62,500 nucleotides of DNA from Chrysomallon squamiferum (Eukaryota > Mollusca > Gastropoda > Neomphalida > Peltospiridae), in assembly GCA_012295275.1 (NCBI GenBank), contig CM022673.1:9575788-9638287 (forward strand). The letters are read 5' to 3'. Position 1 is the stretch's first letter. Each line of letters starts with the position of its first letter. The translations under genes were made by a program, and so were the position numbers. The notes under the pieces were generated by a model, which worked only from the letters and a program-made list of their open reading frames with translations, ran no database searches and was not told the origin of the DNA. Positions 10,589-23,903 of the stretch are shown here, one piece after another.

Positions 10589-10591
<3 letters not shown>

Positions 10592-10671
<80 letters not shown>
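10592..10671. repeat. (AG)40 microsatellite
   Basis: Eighty bp of uninterrupted AG. Confidence 0.97.
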
Positions 10672-10673
<2 letters not shown>

Positions 10674-10749
10674 CATTTTAACCAATCCACATAATTATTT
10701 GCCACAGTGTTTAGTGATAATCAGTTCTTGTCACAAATATTATACAGTT

Positions 10750-10817
10750 TAGTGTCCTTTTTTTAAACGTTCGCATATATATATATATATATATATACGT
10801 TTTAAAAAAGGACACTA
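10750..10817. repeat. Inverted repeat with (TA)n centre
   Basis: Arms 10750-10770 and 10797-10817 (TAGTGTCC at the outer end, ACGT at the inner end) match in reverse complement at 20 of 21 positions and flank an AT dinucleotide run. The structure resembles a palindromic miniature element or a hairpin-forming site. Confidence 0.8.
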
Positions 10818-11539
10818 ATACACACACGTTAGTATCCGCACGCACACCCGAGATACAACAAAAAACAACAACAACAACAACATAAAAAAAAAAAACGTAC
10901 TGACACACTTAAAGATGTATACAGACAAAATATGGAATGAAAAATTTGTTGATGTATTTTTTTTTTTTTTTTTAACAAAAAAAAACAACACAAACAACAA
11001 TACTAATAACAATAATATTGGAATTAGGTTTGAGTGAAATTTAGTAATGCGGTTATATTTATTATTATGAAATGAAAACTAAATATTAAATTATGTTAGT
11101 ATGTTAAAAATGTCCTGAAACCTTCGCCGTAGGTTTGATATCAGCCTTTAAAATCCGTGTTCATGACAGAACAATAAAATACAAGTCTGAAGTATATATG
11201 CTTTGAATTATGACAAATGAAGTGCATTTATAGGCTATATGCACTGCAAAAATGCCCCCAAGCTCTATACCGGCCTAACCTGTTTTTACCTGTCTGCCTG
11301 ACTAATTTAGTCAACCTGGAAAGGTGTGCTTTTCAAATGTTCCGACAGGTGGAGCTTTCACAAAACAGGCTGTTGGCACTTACGATTTTTCCTTCGTCTT
11401 AGATGTCATTGTTAATATTAAATTAACATCACAGATTAAGAAATGTAAATTCAAATTAAATTTTAAAAACTAAAATGTAATAAGAAACATCTTGTGAATT
11501 TTAACGCTTTCTTGAAGATATCGTTAAACCGCTTGAACC

Positions 11540-11696
11540 GTAATATTACAAATTACGAGGGAGTAACTTCTTCGGAACGGTAACAGCCGATAAGAGGTCA
11601 TATTTGATTGACGGGTCTCCTGCTGTGTGTTGAGTTTCTTGTCGGACATTTTCTTGGATTTATTAATCTAATTTCTACATTAATCCACATTCAGTG
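11540..11696 (+). promoter_or_regulatory. Candidate promoter / first non-coding exon of the catenin gene
   Basis: The patch 11540-12130 is richer in G+C and CpG than its surroundings. It contains a strong donor (CAGTG/GTGAGTATA) at 11696/11697, the usual look of a short 5' UTR exon. Position upstream of a + strand gene fits. No transcript evidence; the exon start is unknown. Confidence 0.25.
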
Positions 11697-12420
11697 GTGA
11701 GTATATTGGAAATCTACGCAAATGCTTTATATCTGGCTATTGTATTATGTGGTTTATTCTCAGGAACGCCATTAGTTTCTATCGGCTGCAAGTACACATA
11801 TCGTAATCGTGCATTTCTGGGACACAGCAGTGATACGATTTTGAAATGGAATGTGCTTTGTGTCGTTGGAAATTGCATTATTTAGGTAACTACAGAACCA
11901 TAGCCCGTTAGCGCACGTTTTCTCTTTCAGAGGTTTTAATGCAGTTGTGAGAGGAATTATTTAAAGGCTGAGTTGTGCGCTTTTTAAGTACAATTATTTT
12001 CACCTGTTGTTTTAGTAGGTTGTTTTACCTGTACACTTCCTGTCGTGTCGCGTTGTTCCCGGTGCACAGAACTGTAACCAGTGTTATAAGCTTTGTCTCT
12101 CGACATCAGACTGTCTAATAATACAGCAGTTAGCAGAGGCTGAATTCATTGTATGGCATCTGTAAAATATATATATATATATTTATTATTGTTGAAGTTC
12201 ATTTTATACACAAGTTTTAGTTTTACCTCTTTGATTATGTATTTTAAAATTATTGTTATAATAGCAGTATTAAAGTTATTCCTTTTAAGTTTTGAAATAT
12301 CATTAATATTGTTATATTTTGCAGGTATGATATATGATTTTATATCAGATGTTTATTTATGGGCAAAAGATTATAAGATTTACTTAACAAAAAAACACTC
12401 CTGCAATAATGACCTTTTAA

Positions 12421-12423
<3 letters not shown>

Positions 12424-12484
<61 letters not shown>
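12424..12484. repeat. (CA)n microsatellite
   Basis: About 30 CA units. Confidence 0.97.
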
Positions 12485-12485
<1 letters not shown>

Positions 12486-15400
12486 CCCCCCCAAACAAAC
12501 AAACAAAAACAAGTTATGATTAAATATAAGTATATTTACATAGTTTAGCATTCGGTTGATTCATTCATTTTCACACTCACAAATATCTTAGTTTGGTCAT
12601 GCTGTCAGTGATTGTCATAAGACTCATAGTATGTGGTTTATTTCTTTTCTTTTTTTTTTTGTTTATGGAAAGGTACACTTAAATGTCTCTTTTGCTAATC
12701 AGTAAGAGTAACCCTTAAAATGGCAGTATAAAGTTTCTTTTCTTACTACCCTGTATTACAGAAAAATCGTTAGACATACAATGACCATTTATTCCAAATA
12801 CTCAGTCTAAATTGTATGTGATATTTTTCTGCTTTATCTGCAGACATAAAAGATAAAAACAGTTTGCATGAAAATAAGTTCAAATTATTGTCAGATGAAT
12901 ATTCAAAGCATTCCTAATGTTCGGGTTCAAATCATAGTTCATAATGAAATATTTTAGAAAGACCTTGTCTTCATGATTAATGTTTCCATGCTTGAATGAT
13001 CATAAACTGGTAGTTTTTGAAAAGTCTAGACAAAAACAAAAAGGTGTATTTCTGACACACCTATGTGTGTGTTTGACTATATGTTTAGATGAATGATTTA
13101 TTTTTAGGCACACTTTTTACATATTTTACAGTTCTGTACTATGTTGGTTTTGTATAGGAAGAGTACGTATATAAACAAGAGGTGATAACTTATCTTGGGT
13201 CTGTAACAGTGTTTTCTAGTTATTAAACCACAAATTCTAAACTGTGGATACAGTTTTTCCAGTTAGTGAAAGTTCAGTAAACATCACTGAAATCAGTGTG
13301 TTGTTTGAATGAATGAAAGAATGAATGGCTTTTTCCTCATAACAAAAAGATACTTGAGAACATTCTTTGTAACTGAGAAAATTTGTTGGTTTCGTTTTTA
13401 TGTTAACTGAAGCATATTGTTTTTCATTTTCTAATTCTCAGTATCTGTGTTTTAAGTATAAAAAATCCTGAAAGATGGATTTAACAGATATGACATTTGC
13501 TTCCATATTTCTGTAATTGAAATGTTTCAAATATTGCCTACTTACACCAGAATAATTCGATATCCAAATTTAAAAAAAAAAAAAAAAATTAGTCTGAATA
13601 CCATCTGTACTGTGTAAGAAAATGCAAATTTTCTGGTTGCTTTCAAGATAACTCCAACTAGGAATGTTAGACATGTTTGTGTTTTTCAACAAGGGGTCAG
13701 ATAAGCATATGGTCTTCATCTCTTACATTGTGTACAGGTTGCTGTATACAAAAATGGTTTCCTGAAGTGTTTACCTTTCCCATAAATATCCTGCATTTGC
13801 AGCCATTCAGTTTAAGCAAACAGGAATTGAAAAAGCGTAAGAGACTTAAAGTGACCCTGTTTGCTAAAACAATTTTCACCTTGTAAATTTATGGAAGTTG
13901 TGGTAATTTTTAACTAACACTTTCATGACTAATATTATTTATATTTAATAAAACAGACTTACTTTTATAAACCTTGAATTTATTAATAAAACCAAATAGG
14001 AATTGAAATTTCTTTTTTAAATAACCTTGTTTATAATTTATAAAAGTTGTTGTTATTCTTCATGACAAAGTTATTGTTTATATTATGCGAAGCAGATTAA
14101 ATTTTGAAAGTGGTGGTATTAATCAAAGGTTATTATAAAATATAACATATTATATATGTATGTAATTAGTAGTACTTTATAGGTATTTAAAAAACTAAAT
14201 GAGGAAGCAGGTATTGTTACTGGAAATAAAATATCACTTTTAGAAATAGATATATTTCTGTTTAACATTATTTATTTATTTTGAATCAGCATGTCTTAAA
14301 GTTGCTTAAATGCAGTTTCTTATTTTTTTTCTTATTTTTTTTTATACACCACTGCTCCATTAGTTTTTTCATAGGTAGCATTTATTTTACAGTTCATATT
14401 ACAATGCATTTGAATCAATCATAGTCACCATGCTGAAATGTGTTACAAACCAATGTCTCTGTGTTGTACACATTAGGTTAATGTAAAAATCAAATGGTTC
14501 GTTTGTGTATTGATCAGTTTAGCTGCCAGACCCAGTAGAGATTATTATAGGTCTGATATTGGCTGTATGGATTAGATTTGTGAAGTTTTCACAGTGTGGT
14601 GTAGATTGTGACATTGTCTGTTAAGACTGCTAATATAATGATAAATACTGAACATGTGCATGCACTGAGTACCTATAACTAAATGATTGGTTGGTTATTG
14701 AATGATATTCCATAGCTTGAGAGATCAATAGACTTTTTCTTTTCTTTGTTTGATTAATCCATGCCACGGTTATTTCCTGTTCTAGACAGTGCAGCTAATA
14801 TGTCAAATGTTACTGGGTGTATTCCTAAAGGAAAAACTACAAACGTAATCAATATAACTAATAATAGATTGGCAACAGATTTTTTTCATCTGAAACTTTA
14901 TATAAATACCACCAGAGTTAAGCAGTTACTGTCAATAAACTGGATACAAGATATTCAACATTAATCTTCTGTGCATAATATTAAATACAAATGAACTAAT
15001 GCATTGTTGTTTCTGCTGGTAAGCTGTTTTATTTATCATAACATTAATATTCCTTCAGCTTGGTATCTGTTTGCTGTGGTCATGTGTGGTATTTTTCTGT
15101 TCATACATTATATAGGCTACATTACACACACATACACAGATACATATATACTTACAATCTGTTTATTCTAGTTGTTTCGTTTTACTGAGGCCCATAATAC
15201 AAATTTGTATGTGATTATAATATGCTAGAGACATCCATGCATAAACATGGAGGATAATGTAGGCATTCATCAAATGGTTGTTTGACAGTAAACAAAACAA
15301 AATGAAATTCAGAAATTTAAAAAAAACTAAAAATTTCACATCTAATCTGCAGGATATTGATGTCTGTCCGTGTTAACACATTATCATTCAGCCTAGCTGA

Positions 15401-16009
15401 GTCTGTGAGCATTTGTTTTAGTTCTATTTGTTTGTGTTTTCCCAGACATTTGTTAATAAAGAAGCCATGTCTGATAACCTTAACACATCACTGTCCTTCT
15501 TCTCTGTGGATTTCGGTGCATATTAACTACATTATTATGGTAATGCTTACAGTTTCTTGTTCACTATATTAATTTACATGAGACTGTCATTCCATCACAA
15601 TAAATAAATATTGAAGATTTTCATGGTATTTTTGCCTGTAATGAAAGGATTGTCTGTGATTTGATTACTTCATATAAAATTATTGGTTATTGAGTATGGC
15701 AGTATTGGCACTTAAGTTTGAAAATATTATGTCACTGGTATTTTTTTTCTCATAGGAATCCATTTGTTCTGATTGTTAAAATAATGTTAGTGAAGTCATA
15801 TATTTTGCCTAACTTTTTATTTAATTTTACTCCATACTGAATATTACAGAACTAGATTTTTGGAATTTAATCATTCTTAAATGTGTACCATTGATATTTA
15901 ATGTGTGTGTATATATAATGTTATGAAATTGGATTTTGATCTATACTTCCTGTTACAAAATTGGTCTCAGCTGGTTATTGAATTTCTGATCCAAGTTTGT
16001 ATATTGTAG

Positions 16010-16122
16010 ATGACAGCTTTTGTTTTCGAAAGGAATTTGGCCAGACGGTCAGTTCATATTAACATGTCAGACGGCCTGACTGACCAGAACAATGCAAACA
16101 GGATGAAAATAGCCAGTGCTAT
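16010..16122 (+). other. Possible alternative 5' exon of the catenin gene
   Basis: Acceptor TATTGTAG ends at 16009 and donor GCTAT/GTGAGT follows 16122. The exon opens with ATG and is open throughout (MTAFVFERNLARR, then MSDGLTDQNNANRM in the same frame), ending in phase 2. Joined to the next exon at 19398 the frame hits TAG before the main start, so there it would be a short upstream ORF. Joined to the phase-2 acceptors at 42714 or 48051 it would give an N-terminally shortened catenin. Both are speculation. Confidence 0.3.
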
Positions 16123-17955
16123 GTGAGTCACCTGTGCTGAGTAAATATCACTGTCCACAGACAGATGTGTTCAACCCTGTCTGGTATTGCAACATGTCAT
16201 ATACTGGTTCATTTACGTTCATCTCTGGCTTGTGTCCCTAGGGTTTTTAACACAGGACAGCAGCACTTAACTTCATTGATTCTTAGATTATGTTCACAGT
16301 TTGTGTATTAATTGGAAATATTGATACCTTCATTTGTTTCTGATTTTCAATCATTAAAATATATTTAGGGTTGGAGGGAATTTGTTTAGAAATTTGTATC
16401 AGGACAGTCTTATTTTTACAACCTGCTGGCATGCTTGAAACTAAGATTTTATGAGATCATGAGTGCTGGAAGAAATTTGTGGAGCTTCACAGTAGATTAT
16501 TTTAATAACAGTAACGGATTGCATTTAATCATCTGTATATTTCCATTTGTTATTAGGAAATAAAACACAAAAAGTACATTAAAAATCACTGTTATAGTGA
16601 CTTTCATGATTACTTGTTTATCTAAACATATTGGAAAATCAATCGAGTAAAGTACAAAATATTTTTTATAATGTCACTAACATATGTTAATATATGATTA
16701 TTTTTCAAAAACCTCAAAGTATGTTTCCATTAAGCAATATGTAAACAAACAAAAAAAAAAAGACTAGGAAAAAAAAAAGAAGAAAGAAATGTTAAGACTG
16801 GCTTTATTATTAATTAGAAATATTGGGGTATTAATAAAAAAAATAATGCTTCACTCATTAACCATATTTCCATACATTTTACAATTAATATATACACCTT
16901 AATCTCAAACTTAATAACATACAAACATATGAATTTGGTCTTAAAAAATATAGGCACTGCTATTTTGTTTTTCAGTCGTAGCATTGTCACACATAGAATG
17001 GACCAAGATGTTCTTATTTCATGTAGTGTTGTCAGAAAAAGAAAAAAATGAATTAAAAAAAACAAAAAATCAAGATAATTATTAACCTGCATCATGAACT
17101 TTAAAATGTGTGAAAGGACAAAATGACATTGTTATAACATTATTATTTTAGGGTCAGATACTTTGTAACAAATGATGATAATTCACCCCCAGAAAACTAA
17201 TAACTTGGAAGTGCAGAGAATTTTATTATTCCATGTTAAACTTTATGGCTTTCCATGATCATATGAAAGAGAAAACCTGCTGCTTTTACTCTTTCCACTG
17301 TACCTTTCCAGAGATGTGACACATACCACAGCTAAACAGGAAAATACCCCCTGAAAACACCAAAGAAGGTTGATTATGTTGTTAACACGCCTCAAATCAC
17401 CTTCTACCCACTGTTTGTTTTTGTTTATCATTTATTTAATTAATTATAACAGGATAATAAAGTTTACTATATTACATGGCTATAACACAGTGCCAGACTG
17501 AATGGGTATTATTAAGATTTAATATGAACCTGGCGGTAACATGAAGCTGGATCATTATGCTTCACTGGAATTTTAAGTATTTGTATTTGTAGTACAGGTT
17601 CAGTTCAGTTTTACCTGTGAAGTGTTTTTTTTTTTTTTTAAATTAATAATCTCTGACTAAACTGTTACAGTTTTAATGATGTAAGTGGGAATGTGATTAA
17701 TTACCCCTAAGCACTCAGGTGAAACTACATTTTATTATCAAAACCTTTTTTGTTAACGTCTGAGTAGGTGTACAAAGAATGTGGAAATGGCCATTTCCTG
17801 ATAATTTCCATGTGTGAGTGAATACCTGATGACATCATGCCTTGAAATATATCACGTCTGGTAACATTAACTAATAATAATAAAAAAAGGATATGATTAA
17901 TACATTAATTCTTACTAAATTATTAGATATGTTTTTCTTACCTATTGCTCTCTCA

Positions 17956-17987
<32 letters not shown>

Positions 17988-19129
17988 CTGTATGTGTTTT
18001 GTCTTCGTTGTTTTTATCAAAAAAAAAATGACATGACAGAGAAAAGTAATCCACCCAAACTAATCTCTGAACCACAGTGGATATTTAATTGTATAATATA
18101 TATATATATATATATTTTTTATTAATTTAAACATCAGCATTTTAAAGTTTACTTGATACAAGTTTAATTGATTTGTTTTCAAAAGGCTGAGATACAATGT
18201 CATATTTAATATTTAAGAAACTAGGACTGAAAACAAAATCAGTGCCAGACAAAACAGAAAATCTTCAGCACGAGACAGTAAATGTAATTAAATTTCCGCT
18301 ACTCTCGAGTGATATCAGTGCTAAACTTGGGCTAAATGGATGCTGTCTGGTCTTAATGTGTCTGTCACAGAATTCACTCTAATACTGATGCGACCTTTTC
18401 ACACAAAAAGAGGTTGAAAAAACCCAACAACAACAAATTCAATAATGTTGCAAACTGATCCCTTTTTTTTTTATTACAGATAATTTTATATTCATTGCAT
18501 GTCACTGAAAACTGTTGCTATGGTATGTAAATTATAGTAATAGGCTCAGCTCAAGGGAATTTTATATTTGTTTCTTTGAAGTAGTTTTATATTTGTATTT
18601 AGTGTGTTATCATACACTCCCATTTTTATTTCCTATTCTGTCTCGGGCTGTATCTTTATTGCTTTCTTTATATAGGTGTGTGAATCATATTATGATCTCC
18701 GTAATCAAGTTGTTTTAGGTGTAAAAATTAGTTTTAAACTTATTGCTGCATTTTATTTGTTATTTGAATTAATTATTTGTACTTTAGAAATTTAAAAAAA
18801 AAGAAGAAAAAAGTGTTTGTCGTCTTGTCATAAATAATAATTTCCTTTTGAAGTCTGTTCATAAGAATTAACATGTTTGTGATCCAGAAATATTTGTCAT
18901 TGTGCTCTAATGATTTGTTTTATGACTGTTTTACTTGAAACGACTAATAGAAAATTTATGAATGCTATATTATTGTGTAAATCAGGTGGATAGTTTCCTG
19001 CTAAACTGACATCTGACTTTTAATACCTAATAGAAGATTTATAAATGGGCTTAAGTCTGTGGTGCTTTAATTTCAATAAATGTTTGATTTGCACAGGCAA
19101 ATATAGGAAATAGTTTTATTATTTGTTAT

Positions 19130-19360
19130 TAATGAGCTCTTGTATTAGTCACTTAGTGTTTGAATTTCAGTAGAATGTTCAACAAAGTCTTGTAGTTTGA
19201 GGTATTTTACAAATGAACATGAACTCTAATTTTACAAATGTTTGATTAATATTCAGTGTACTCAAGTTTGTGATATTTTACAAATGTTCGACTTTCAATA
19301 GAGTATTAATTAATATACTCAAGTTTGTAGTATTTTACAAATGTTTTACTTTGAGTAGAA
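19130..19360. repeat. Degenerate tandem repeat (about 60-70 bp)
   Basis: The core AGTTTGNNGTATTTTACAAA recurs at about 19190, 19262 and 19319 with small changes, just upstream of the first coding catenin exon. Confidence 0.6.
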
Positions 19361-19443
19361 AAAAAACAAAACTTAATATTATTTATTTATGATTCAGGTT
19401 GATGGGACAGAAGTCAGTGAAAGAGCTGGGTGGCTAGGATAAC

Positions 19444-19551
19444 ATGCCTGCAGGCCACCATGTGTACAACTCACCATTCACAACAAACATAGACAACTCA
19501 TTTAACACAGATGAATCAGCAGCCAGCATTCTTAAATCAGTTAAAGAACAG
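19444..19551 (+). CDS. CTNND: Catenin exon with start codon
   Basis: The exon probably begins at 19398 (acceptor GATTCAG). ATG at 19444 has A at -3 and an in-frame TAG 9 bases upstream. It encodes 36 residues starting MPAGHHVYNS and ending DESAASILKSVKEQ, which aligns with the N-terminus of vertebrate p120 (ASILASVKEQ-type motif). Strong donor CAG/GTGAGT, phase 0. Confidence 0.92.
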
Positions 19552-21234
19552 GTGAGTACAAGTTCAGAGACACTGTAAAAACTGTCCCTCTGTTGTTTGT
19601 TTGTTTTCATTCCGTACAGAACAAAAGAAAAAGTCAGCTATCATGGAGTATTTGTTCACATTGTTTTGTTGGGAAACTCTTTACAAAGACATCATGCAAT
19701 AAAAACAAGGTAAAATCCACAGAAGACATTCTTATCTGGAACTGCTGATGGTCTGGATTTTCATGTCATTGACTTGTATTTTTATGCCAGTATTGTAATG
19801 AAAAGAAGACCTTTTATTTGCAAATGCACATGACACCATCTTGCTTTTCGTGTCAGTGACTTGTATCTTGAGACAAATATTATCATTTCACAGTTGAACA
19901 AATTTCTTGATCTCTTTTATTTCATTCTGCATACCGTGATATCATGAAATACATATTTATTACTAAACAGATATGTAAGGATAACATGCAGTATTCATTT
20001 ACATGTATATGAAAACTGATGACAGTTGATGGAATAGTTCACATATTTTTGAATGATAAGAATTCTTTTCTTTCATATGTTCATTTAGTTTCCCCATTTT
20101 TTTTTTTTAGGTTACATTCTCCTTACTCCATCTGAATTCCAGTGTCCCAGTTCATTTTTGCAATTGTTTTTAAACTGTAAATAATTTGAATTTTCAGTGC
20201 ACAATGAATAAAAGCATTATTAGTTATCTTTATCACCCGTTCAGAAATTCCCTTTGCCTCTGTATTTCCTACTCGGCAACCCCAGGTACCTATTCACTCT
20301 ATATTCTTTCATTCAGTTGACAGATTAGTTTGCCTGTAAACATAAAATTATTTTACACTCCCTTTTTCCAGCAGAAATAACACCATAACAAAATAGCTGA
20401 ATATTTGAAATAGTTAGCTTAAAATAGCATTTACATTTGCTATTAAACATGCTTGTTATTTTGTTGCAGTTAAAATAATTGTTGTCTTTGTTCGTATTCA
20501 TTCATCCGATAATGATAAATAGTTTATTCCTTAAATTTACATTAAACATTATCCCAGACCAATCACTGAAGCAATCATTAAACAAACAAAAATTACATCT
20601 ACTTATCTCAGCTGACAGGGTAATTACTGAAATAAGCCATGATGGCAGAAAGAACATCTGCCTTGTTAAATTACTTTTACACTGTTAGTCAAGAAGAAAC
20701 CACCAAAATGGCCATTTAGCTGACCAGCAAACTGAAGCCCTGGAGAAAGCCTATAGATCCAGATGCCAAGTATCTTGAATGATACTGTTTAGAATACCCC
20801 TTGAACTGTCTGGGAGTAATCAGATTTTCAAGTTAAAAATGCATCCAGCACACAGTTTGTGTTGCATTGATCTGGCTGGTGGAGAGATCTGCTGAACGAC
20901 TTCGGCCTGTATCATTAGCAAGTAGATGTTTGTTGTTTATTAGTTGCAAGGTAAAAATGTTAGTGCTAATTAAATTTTCATGGATGTGCTAAAGCATATG
21001 TAACATGTATGGAGAAGCAATTAATATGAAGGTTTTCCTGTGTAGCTTTGCTAAACGAAGCTAATACTTTATGACATAATCTTTGGCATCTGTGGATCAT
21101 CTTGTTCACAGTTGCATAACCTTGAGTTTGATGCATGCACGAATTTATTACCGTAATGGCTTTTTAACACCAGTTAGGAAGTGTATTTGAACTATACAGA
21201 TTTTTAATAACCAATAAGAAAGGTGTGGAGAATG

Positions 21235-21290
21235 TTTGGGCTGTGAGCCATTCAGTGTCAGGGTACTTGTCTCAAGTGATAGGTTCAAGG
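21235..21290 (+). repeat. Possible degenerate tRNA-derived SINE head
   Basis: A sequence resembling an A box (GAGCCATTCAGTG) is followed by a small stem (ACTTG/CAAGT) and a B-box-like GGTTCAAGGATC. Spacing suits a tRNA-like promoter but both boxes are imperfect. Confidence 0.3.
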
Positions 21291-22359
21291 ATCAATGATT
21301 TTCAGTAGACCCTTTGGGCAACAGTCTGTTACATCTGGCTGTGTGAAAATAAATAGTGTTTATTTTCCTTCTGTGTGTGTGTGTGTGTGTGTGTGTTGTG
21401 TGTTCAGTAACAGCAATCATTTTATGACAGAACAGAAATTTTCACAAGATATCCATTTTAAAAATGACTGTACTAAATACACAGAATTATTTACATAAAT
21501 CAAACCATCCATTCACTTGATACAAGTTCAATATATGTCTACAATATTTAATGTGAAACTTGACCTTTAAACTGATAAAGAGATCTGCAATCTGAATTCC
21601 AGCCTTTTAACAACGTGACTGTTGACTGAATAATTACTTTTCATTAGATAATTAAAACTGACTTTAACAAGGTCGGCAGACAATGGACGAAGCTATGTTT
21701 ATAATTAATCTGCAAATGACTACAGCGGAATAGCAGTTTTCAGGATTATCAATTATTTATGTTGCATGCTAGAACTAATCTGTATACATGTCTGTTGCTC
21801 ATCAGAATCTCTTTGTTTAGTCCTTTCTGCTCATTTACTTGTCAGCTGAGCATAGATTTATACATCAGCTCTGCTTGTCAGGATCTGCTTGATGATGGAG
21901 CAAACAGAATTGGCATTATTTGTCAAGACTAAATAGGAACTTTGATAGACTTGCTACACTTGAAACCAATAATGATCATGATTTATTTTTTAATTTTGCT
22001 GTTATTTATTTATTTTTAATTATTTAATAATTATCTATTTACAGTAATAATAATAATAATAAAATAATAATAATAATAATAATAATAAAATAGCAACACT
22101 AATATATGTAGTATTAATTTTTTAAAATTATTATTTAATATTATTCCAAGAATTGTGTATTACCAGTTCAATATATGAATTCAATTCTGTTTCTTAGCTG
22201 TTTAAAATTAAAGAAAAATAATCAGATGCATATTTTCCTATTTGATACTATATTGAAATATTCTCAGTTGATATTTACACCCTTTACATAACTTGAAAGC
22301 CTACATTAAAACTGTTTCAAGTCATGCCTAAGAAATCTTTTCAAGATTGTGCAGCTGCT

Positions 22360-22401
<42 letters not shown>

Positions 22402-23122
22402 AAATAATAATAATAATAATCCTCCATAAATAGCCTTTCAAATGCATGGCCCCATGTCCATGGTATTAACCCACAGAACAAAAGAAGTTTCATGTTAGTG
22501 CAACTGTCTCACCTTGTGAGTCAAAACAGAGAATTCTTTTATTCCTGTCCTTTTACATAAGCTAGTGTTGGAGGTATTGTGTTTCCTGATAAAGGAACTG
22601 CATAGCTCTACCACTTCTATAGGATAATAATAATAAATAGTTCATGTTCTTCAAAGCTATAAAGAATTGCATAACTTTAAAAAAAAAAAAAAAAAGTATT
22701 GTGTTTTTGTGTGTACGTGTGTGCATTATCCATCTCAAATAATCACCACTATGTGAAATAATAACTTTTTGCAGCAATTTATAAACCTACTCTGGATTAA
22801 GTAATGTAATTAAGAAGTAATGATTTCTGTGGCATTTTCATGCAAAGGATCTAAAATCATCTATTACAGTATTTAACATTACATACACAAACCCATCAAA
22901 GCAAAAGTACATTTGTAAATTTCTTTTTAACCTACTCAGAAACAGTAATTTTTTTTTTTTTTTTTATCTAATTTACATTTTATTCCTTTCTTTGAAAAAG
23001 AACATAAAGAACACCCACCAATTTTATCAAAAAAAAAACCAAAACCAAAATTAAATTTAGCCTTTTCTCAATATATTAATAAATAAATGCAAGTGTCATT
23101 TCTCAGCATCCCGTTATTATAA

Positions 23123-23293
23123 TTACATTACATCCACGTTTTCCAATTTGTGTGAAGAGCCTTTGGCAAGTCTAAGCAGCAGATTCTTGACTGCAGCATC
23201 ATGGCTATTGTTTCTAGAAGATGCCACTGCACTGTCACAAGTGGAAGTGTCAGATGGCAGATTCTCTGGAAGTCGGAGATAATTAGCATTTCC
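23123..23293 (-). CDS. Possible terminal coding exon or gene remnant on the minus strand
   Basis: Reading the minus strand, a TCTAACAG acceptor is followed by 56 codons and TAA (stop at 23123-23125). The peptide begins GNANYLRLPENLPSD and ends KLENVDVM, with SSRNNSHDAAVKNLLLRLAK between. Its balanced composition is protein-like, unlike the low-complexity frames around it, and the local DNA is richer in G+C. I do not recognise the family and found no convincing upstream exon. It may be the last exon of a nested gene, a decayed copy or chance. Confidence 0.3.
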   Translation of the reverse strand, partial: GNANYLRLPENLPSDTSTCDSAVASSRNNSHDAAVKNLLLRLAKGSSHKLENVDVM

Positions 23294-23871
23294 CTGTTAG
23301 AACTGTCATTAGTGGTCATTCCTGTAGCTAACTGGTCTTGGAGAGAGATTTTTTTTTTAATGTTTTCTCAGTGTACTTTTTTATATATCAGTTTATTTCT
23401 TTTTATCCAGCTTCTGTTTAAAATTGTTTAAAATAATCCTTATTATAATGACAAAAAAAAAAAAAAAAAAAAAAAATCAAGGCAGACAAAATAACAAAAA
23501 TAACATTAAAACAAACAACTAAGACTGATATTAAATATAAGTATGGCCCTCTAAATATTCATAAAAAGAATAGATTTTTTAAAATATTGTTTTACTTTAT
23601 TATTATTATATTTTTTTTTTTAAAGAAGAAGAAGAAGAAAGTGATTTTCATGAAAATCTAGTCATGTTTATTTAATACCAGTCTTGTTTTTATTTTGTTT
23701 GTTTGCTTGTTTTATTATTGTTGTTGTTGCTATTATTATTATTTTTAATTTATTCACTTATTTATATTTTTTTGTTGTTTCAGCTGATGAAATACGAATT
23801 TTTTTATAAAAAGAATATTCAGGCTGAGTCATGTTTTTGTTTCATTGTTGTCATGGGAACTCTTAATAACA

Positions 23872-23903
<32 letters not shown>

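Larger units (their letters stand above)
8652..11539. other. Intergenic interval between gene B and the catenin locus
   Basis: No frame here looks coding. Contents are AAT arrays (8655-8725, 9032-9094), a CA array (9430-9472), an A-run (9907-9935), a TTA array near 10100, an 80-bp GA array and one hairpin-forming inverted repeat (10750-10817). Confidence 0.6.
11697..19397. other. Region upstream of the first coding catenin exon
   Basis: Long AT-rich stretch, presumably 5' introns. It holds a CA array (12424-12484), a possible exon at 16010-16122 and a degenerate repeat at 19130-19360. Several open frames of 60-93 codons exist but none has protein-like composition together with splice or start context. 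Confidence 0.5.

Noticed and set aside
12153-12548. 131-codon frame
   Set aside because: Low-complexity hydrophobic translation of AT-rich DNA ending in a CA array (Thr-His repeat).
12920-12940. B-box-like GGTTCAAATC
   Set aside because: No A box at tRNA spacing upstream and no cloverleaf.
20700-20860. Less repetitive block with short frame DQQTEALEKAYRS
   Set aside because: Stops close on either side and no acceptor/donor pair in phase with catenin exons.
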